DNA of 64,000 nt from NCBI RefSeq assembly GCF_024360925.2, contig NZ_CP113517.1, positions 4,528,904-4,592,903 on the forward strand, in the 5' to 3' direction. Under the pieces are notes generated by a model. That model was not told the origin of the DNA and ran no database searches. It was given only the letters and a program-made list of their open reading frames with translations. The DNA is from Methylomonas rapida. Lineage in GTDB: Bacteria > Pseudomonadota > Gammaproteobacteria > Methylococcales > Methylomonadaceae. This document shows, one piece after another, positions 59,808 through 64,000 of this stretch. Each line of letters opens with the position of its first letter. The first letter of the stretch is position 1. The position numbers were made by a program, and so were the translations under genes.

Positions 59808-60000
59808 TGTGGATAACAACCCAATAAAAATCACTGCACCCGTTATCCACAACCGCCTCACAGCTCTAGGTCAGCACGACCCACAGATTTGATTAAGTTA
59901 TAACATAATGTAATTAATAGTAAAAAATAGGTTTTCCACAGATATCGACTACGCTAGTAGTAATAATAAATTAAAAAATATATAAGATTGTTATTACTAG
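59808..60000. other. DnaA-box cluster with AT-rich region, candidate replication origin
   Basis: Two perfect DnaA boxes face opposite ways: TGTGGATAA at 59808-59816 (TTATCCACA on the minus strand) and TTATCCACA at 59843-59851. A one-mismatch box TTTTCCACA is at 59932-59940. AT-rich DNA runs from 59886 to 60000. The gap (59688-60050) holds no convincing gene. Gene direction does not flip here, so this could instead be a DnaA-controlled site. Confidence 0.5.
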
Positions 60001-60013
60001 CCGAAGCTTGAGG

Positions 60014-60040
60014 CAAAAAAAAGCCCGCCGTAGCGGGCTT
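60014..60040 (-). terminator. intrinsic terminator after rmuC
   Basis: On the minus strand AAGCCCGCTACGGCGGGCTT is followed by a T-run of eight. It lies 11 bp after the rmuC stop. Confidence 0.9.
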
Positions 60041-60050
60041 GAACATCAAA

Positions 60051-61400
60051 TCATTGGCTTTCGTCACCGATCTGCATCTGTTCCGTAAAACTTTTGGGCA
60101 GTTTTTTCTTGACCTTGACACCCAATTCTTCAAAAGCACTGGCCTGGCGTAACAGATTACCGCTGCCTGTGGTCAGTTTGTTCACAATACCCTCATAGGT
60201 TTTATGCACTGTGTTCAATTGATTACCAAGCTTTTCGATGTCTTCGACAAAGCCCCGGATCTTGTCGTACAAGGTGCCGGCCTTATCGGCTATCAGTCTG
60301 GCATTTTCGTTTTGCTGTTCGTAACGCCAGATGTTTTGTATCGTACGCAGCGTGGCCAGCAGGGTAGAGGGGGTGACGACGACGATCTTGTGTTCGAAAG
60401 CATCGCTGAACAATTTATCGTCAGCCTGGAAAGCGGCCATGAATGCGGCTTCGATGGGCATGAACAGCAACACGAAGTCCAACGAACGCAAACCTTTCAG
60501 ACTGGAATAGTCCTTGTTGCTGAGACCTTTGATATGGTTGCGCACTGCTTCGGTATGCTGTTTCAAGGCCTCGATTCTTTCGGCTTCGTCTTCGGCGGAA
60601 CAATATCGCTCGTATGCGACCAAGGAAACCTTGGAATCGATGATGACGTCCTTGTTGTCCGGCAAACGCACGATCACGTCGGGCTTGAACAAACGCTTGT
60701 CTTCGTCGCGAAAGGCCCCCTGGGTTTCGTATTCTATGCCCTTGCGCAAACCGGACTGCTCCAGCACCTTTTCCAGGATCATCTCGCCCCAATTGCCTTG
60801 AGCTTTGTGATCACCTTTCAAGGCACGCGTCAGGTTCAGGGCTTCCTGATTCATTTTTTGCGTATCGCGGCGTAACGAGAGGATTTCTTCCCGTAGCGAA
60901 ATCCTGTCCTTGGTTTCGTTGTCGTAAACGCTTTCGATGCGGTTCTTGAATTCGCCGAGCTGATCTTTCAATGGTGTCACCAAGGATTCGATACTGACTT
61001 TATTGTGTTCGGCGAATTGCTTGCCGCGTTCCTCGAAAATTCGGTGGGCCAGATTTTCGAACTGGATCTTCAGTTGGGCTTCTGCATCTTGCAGCAAACG
61101 GATTTTTTCGGCGTTGCTTTTGTGCTGTTCTTGTTGGCGGGCGTTCAGTTCGGCGTTTTCGGTTTTGAGTTGGAGAAGTTGCCGTTGCAGATCTTGCAGC
61201 TCGGCTTCTTTTTGATTCAACAAAGCCAGCCTTTCCTCGGCCACTGCCAGTTTGATGCTTTGTTGTTGCAGTTGCTGTTGTTGGGATTCGATTACCTCGG
61301 CGAGTGCCCGGCGGCGTTTTGCCGCCCACCAGGCGCTGACGACATAACCGACCACTGCCGCCAGCAACATCGCTAACGGCCATAGCCCTTGTTCCGTCAT
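60051..61400 (-). CDS. rmuC: DNA recombination protein RmuC
   Basis: A 449-residue protein with an N-terminal membrane segment near 8-24, a coiled coil to about 160 (repeats of L-L-Q/E), and the RmuC nuclease-like domain with G-N-W-G-E-M-I-L near 195 and D-S-K-V-S-L near 248. It limits inversions at short repeats. Its start overlaps the hemL stop by 4 bp, so it is coupled to hemL. Confidence 0.92.
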   Translation of the reverse strand: MTEQGLWPLAMLLAAVVGYVVSAWWAAKRRRALAEVIESQQQQLQQQSIKLAVAEERLALLNQKEAELQDLQRQLLQLKTENAELNARQQEQHKSNAEKIRLLQDAEAQLKIQFENLAHRIFEERGKQFAEHNKVSIESLVTPLKDQLGEFKNRIESVYDNETKDRISLREEILSLRRDTQKMNQEALNLTRALKGDHKAQGNWGEMILEKVLEQSGLRKGIEYETQGAFRDEDKRLFKPDVIVRLPDNKDVIIDSKVSLVAYERYCSAEDEAERIEALKQHTEAVRNHIKGLSNKDYSSLKGLRSLDFVLLFMPIEAAFMAAFQADDKLFSDAFEHKIVVVTPSTLLATLRTIQNIWRYEQQNENARLIADKAGTLYDKIRGFVEDIEKLGNQLNTVHKTYEGIVNKLTTGSGNLLRQASAFEELGVKVKKKLPKSFTEQMQIGDESQ

Positions 61401-62677
61401 AGACTTTTGAATACCTCCGCGGCCGCATCCACGGTCGCTTGAATATCGGCGTCGCTGTGCGCGGCCGACACGAAACCGGCTTCGAAGGCCGACGGCGCCA
61501 GATAAACCCCTTTATCCAGCATGGCGTGGAAGAAGCGTTTGAAGCGGTCTTGATTGCAGTGCATGACCTGGGCAAAGCGGCTAATCGATTTTTCTTCACT
61601 GAAGAACAGACCGAACATACCGCCGACCTGGTTGGTCGTAAATGGGATGCCGGCTTGATCGGCCGCTTGTTGTAAGCCTGTCAACAATTGCGTGGTTTTG
61701 GCTGACAACGCTTCGTAAAAACCCGGTGTAGTTATCAATTCCAGAGTTTTCAAACCGGCCGCCATCGCCACCGGACAGCCCGACAGAGTACCGGCTTGAT
61801 AAACGGGCCCCAACGGCGCCAAGTGTTCCATGATCTTGCGGCTACCGCCGAAGGCGCCGACCGGCAAGCCGCCGCCGATGATTTTGCCCAAGGTAGTCAG
61901 ATCCGGTTTGACGCCGTACAGACCTTGCGCGCTTTGCAATCCGACCCGGAAGCCGGTCATCACTTCGTCGAAAATCAACACGCTGCCGTGTTGATCGCAG
62001 ACTTCGCGAAGGGTTTGCAAAAAGTCGGGTTCCGGCGGAATGCAGTTCATGTTGCCGGCCACGGGTTCAACGATGATGCAGGCGATCTTGTCGCCTAATT
62101 CGGCGAAAGTACTGCGAACCGCATCGCTATCATTATAAGAAAGCGTGATCGTGTCGGCGGCCAATGCAGCCGGCACGCCCGGCGAACTGGGCACGCCGAA
62201 GGTGAGGGCGCCGGAACCGGCCTTGACCAGCAAGGAATCGGAATGGCCGTGGTAACAGCCTTCGAATTTGACGATCTTGTCGCGGCCGGTGTAACCCCGA
62301 GCCAAACGTATCGCACTCATCGTGGCTTCGGTGCCGGAGCTGACCATGCGGACCATTTCAACCGATGGCACCAGTTCGCAGACTTTCTGTGCCATCAGGG
62401 TTTCGATTTCGGTCGGTGCGCCGAAACTCAAGCCTTTTTCGGCGGTTTGCTTGACGGCCTCGATGACCTCCGGATGGGCATGGCCCAAAATCATCGGGCC
62501 CCAGGAACCGACATAATCGATGTAGCGTTTGTTTTCGCTGTCGTAGACATAAGCGCCCTGAGCGCGGTCGAAATAGACCGGCGTGCCGCCGACGCCGCTG
62601 AAGGAGCGCACCGGAGAATTGACGCCGCCGGGAATGAATTTTTTGGCTTCAGTGAATAATTCGCTTGCTTGAGTCAT
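61397..62677 (-). CDS. hemL: glutamate-1-semialdehyde 2,1-aminomutase
   Basis: A 426-residue PLP enzyme of the C5 pathway to 5-aminolevulinate. The N-terminal [21 protein letters not shown] near 122, the catalytic Lys in T-L-G-K-I-I-G-G-G near 265, and G-T-L-S-G-C-P are intact. Same length as E. coli HemL. Confidence 0.97.
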   Translation of the reverse strand: MTQASELFTEAKKFIPGGVNSPVRSFSGVGGTPVYFDRAQGAYVYDSENKRYIDYVGSWGPMILGHAHPEVIEAVKQTAEKGLSFGAPTEIETLMAQKVCELVPSVEMVRMVSSGTEATMSAIRLARGYTGRDKIVKFEGCYHGHSDSLLVKAGSGALTFGVPSSPGVPAALAADTITLSYNDSDAVRSTFAELGDKIACIIVEPVAGNMNCIPPEPDFLQTLREVCDQHGSVLIFDEVMTGFRVGLQSAQGLYGVKPDLTTLGKIIGGGLPVGAFGGSRKIMEHLAPLGPVYQAGTLSGCPVAMAAGLKTLELITTPGFYEALSAKTTQLLTGLQQAADQAGIPFTTNQVGGMFGLFFSEEKSISRFAQVMHCNQDRFKRFFHAMLDKGVYLAPSAFEAGFVSAAHSDADIQATVDAAAEVFKSL

Positions 62678-62699
62678 AGTTGTAAAAATTTAAGGGCTG

Positions 62700-62739
62700 A
62701 AAAAAAGAAAGGGCACGAAGAGATACTCTCCGTACCCTT
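62700..62739 (-). terminator. intrinsic terminator after the lipoprotein gene
   Basis: On the minus strand AAGGGTACG...AGAG TAT CTCT...CGTGCCCTT forms a stem, followed by TCTTTTTT. It lies between the lipoprotein gene and hemL, which then needs its own promoter. Confidence 0.75.
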
Positions 62740-62756
62740 GTATTCGATGGGAAAAA

Positions 62757-63224
62757 TCAATGTTTACCGAAAAGTTGCGGCCCCTTGGGTTGCTGCTTGT
62801 TTTGCAAACAAAAGTAAGCCGCCGCGTCGAATTTGATTTCCAGGGAATGGGCGCTTTGACGCTCTTTCAAGAATTTCTTTGCCTCGTCCGCGGATAAATC
62901 TTTCATCAGATATTTGGCGATGCACATGCAATCTTTGTCCAAACGCGCTTTATCCACATCGGGATTGTTCGATCCTTTTAGTTCGCGTGTCACACATTGA
63001 TCGGCAAACTCGTGCTCGAACTGATGTTTGACTACATCGGTGACTACTTCGTCGTGGGAATGATCGAACGGATTATGCGCGGGTTTATTATCCGCTTTGG
63101 CGGAAGACGATGCGGACGCCGCCGCAGGTTTTTCTTGCGTGGATTGCTCGTCGGAACAGGCGGTTAAGAATGTGACTATGCTCAGGCTAGTCATCACAAC
63201 AAAAAGAGCGGACTTTATTTTCAT
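62757..63224 (-). CDS. lipoprotein, unknown function
   Basis: A 155-residue precursor with signal peptide and lipobox L-T-A-C-S. An Ala/Ser/Lys-rich spacer near 25-45 follows. The mature part has four Cys, in D-Q-C-V, D-C-M-C-I and Y-F-C-L, plus H-S-H-D near 55; these may form disulfides or bind metal. I do not recognise the domain. It follows gmk by 21 bp, so it is probably cotranscribed. A TTG three codons earlier is an alternative start. Confidence 0.72.
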   Translation of the reverse strand: MKIKSALFVVMTSLSIVTFLTACSDEQSTQEKPAAASASSSAKADNKPAHNPFDHSHDEVVTDVVKHQFEHEFADQCVTRELKGSNNPDVDKARLDKDCMCIAKYLMKDLSADEAKKFLKERQSAHSLEIKFDAAAYFCLQNKQQPKGPQLFGKH

Positions 63225-63245
63225 AAGATTCAAGAATTAATAATG

Positions 63246-63893
<648 letters not shown>

Positions 63894-64000
63894 TTAAATC
63901 GGTGCGGCCGTCATTTTTTTCTGTTCCCGCTTAAGAGTCAAGCCAAAAAAAGGCGCTGTGGTATCATGAACGGCCTTTCCAACTCCATCTACGAATGCCG

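Noticed and set aside
63966..64000. ATG near the right edge, possible start of a + strand gene
   Set aside because: Only eleven codons are visible and a second ATG lies at 63995; neither can be supported.

Overview
The window looks like chromosomal DNA of a free-living gammaproteobacterium. Gene content and protein style point to a methanotroph-like lineage (Methylomonas/Methylococcaceae). This is an inference: no methane-oxidation gene lies in the window. Supporting features are the gammaproteobacterial E1-type pyruvate dehydrogenase (aceE-aceF-lpdA), SpeD with the E. coli-type cleavage site, a Crp/Vfr-like regulator, an ArfA gene with its built-in hairpin, a copper-type TonB receptor, and a left-edge pair of bufferin-type peptide-modification genes. 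Most of the window is housekeeping DNA with short intergenic gaps and several kinds of palindromic repeat.

Layout. 0-10.7 kb: end of a DUF692/DUF2063 pair, ASCH protein, glyoxalase, hemW, pyrE, a large dynamin-like GTPase, speD with an OsmC protein, a Crp-like regulator, an MFS transporter, a DUF4124/M23 peptidase and a BamE-like lipoprotein. 10.7-22.7 kb: selO, the complete pyruvate dehydrogenase operon, a GST, YjbQ, a DUF411 protein, trpD and trpC separated by a repeat, and a small cytochrome c. 22.8-26.2 kb is the clearest accessory patch: a DUF4160/DUF2442 pair, a lipoprotein gene cut by a 1668-bp IS1380-family element with a 5-bp target duplication, and a DUF2513 gene. 26.3-32.6 kb: acyP, rlmKL, two alpha/beta hydrolases, two unknown small genes and a short MetF-like protein. 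32.7-47.3 kb is one long leftward block, mnmG-rsmG-parA-parB-atpIBEFHAGDC-glmU-glmS, an arrangement often found close to the chromosome origin. 47.3-55.8 kb: arfA, ribA, a Lon-related protease, an HDOD protein, an unusual repeat protein, a MEKHLA protein and an OprC-like copper receptor. 55.8-64 kb, leftward: an unknown cysteine-rich protein, class I fumarase, a TauE-type permease, a hot-dog-like unknown, an AT-rich gap with DnaA boxes, rmuC, hemL, a lipoprotein and gmk.

Points that stand out: (1) the IS1380 element split the lipoprotein gene inside its signal peptide, and the original start codon can be read on the far side of the element; (2) a perfect 14-bp stem lies inside the 3' end of arfA, as expected for nonstop-mRNA autoregulation; (3) two perfect DnaA boxes and a near-match flank an AT-rich gap at 59.8-60.0 kb, a candidate oriC; (4) glmU has a 34-residue tail built from two 51-bp structured repeats whose hairpins covary; (5) a small membrane-anchored protein carries four copies of a P-[ET]-D-[SA]-[VI]-L-[KR]-R-H motif. 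I found no tRNA, rRNA, CRISPR array or prophage.
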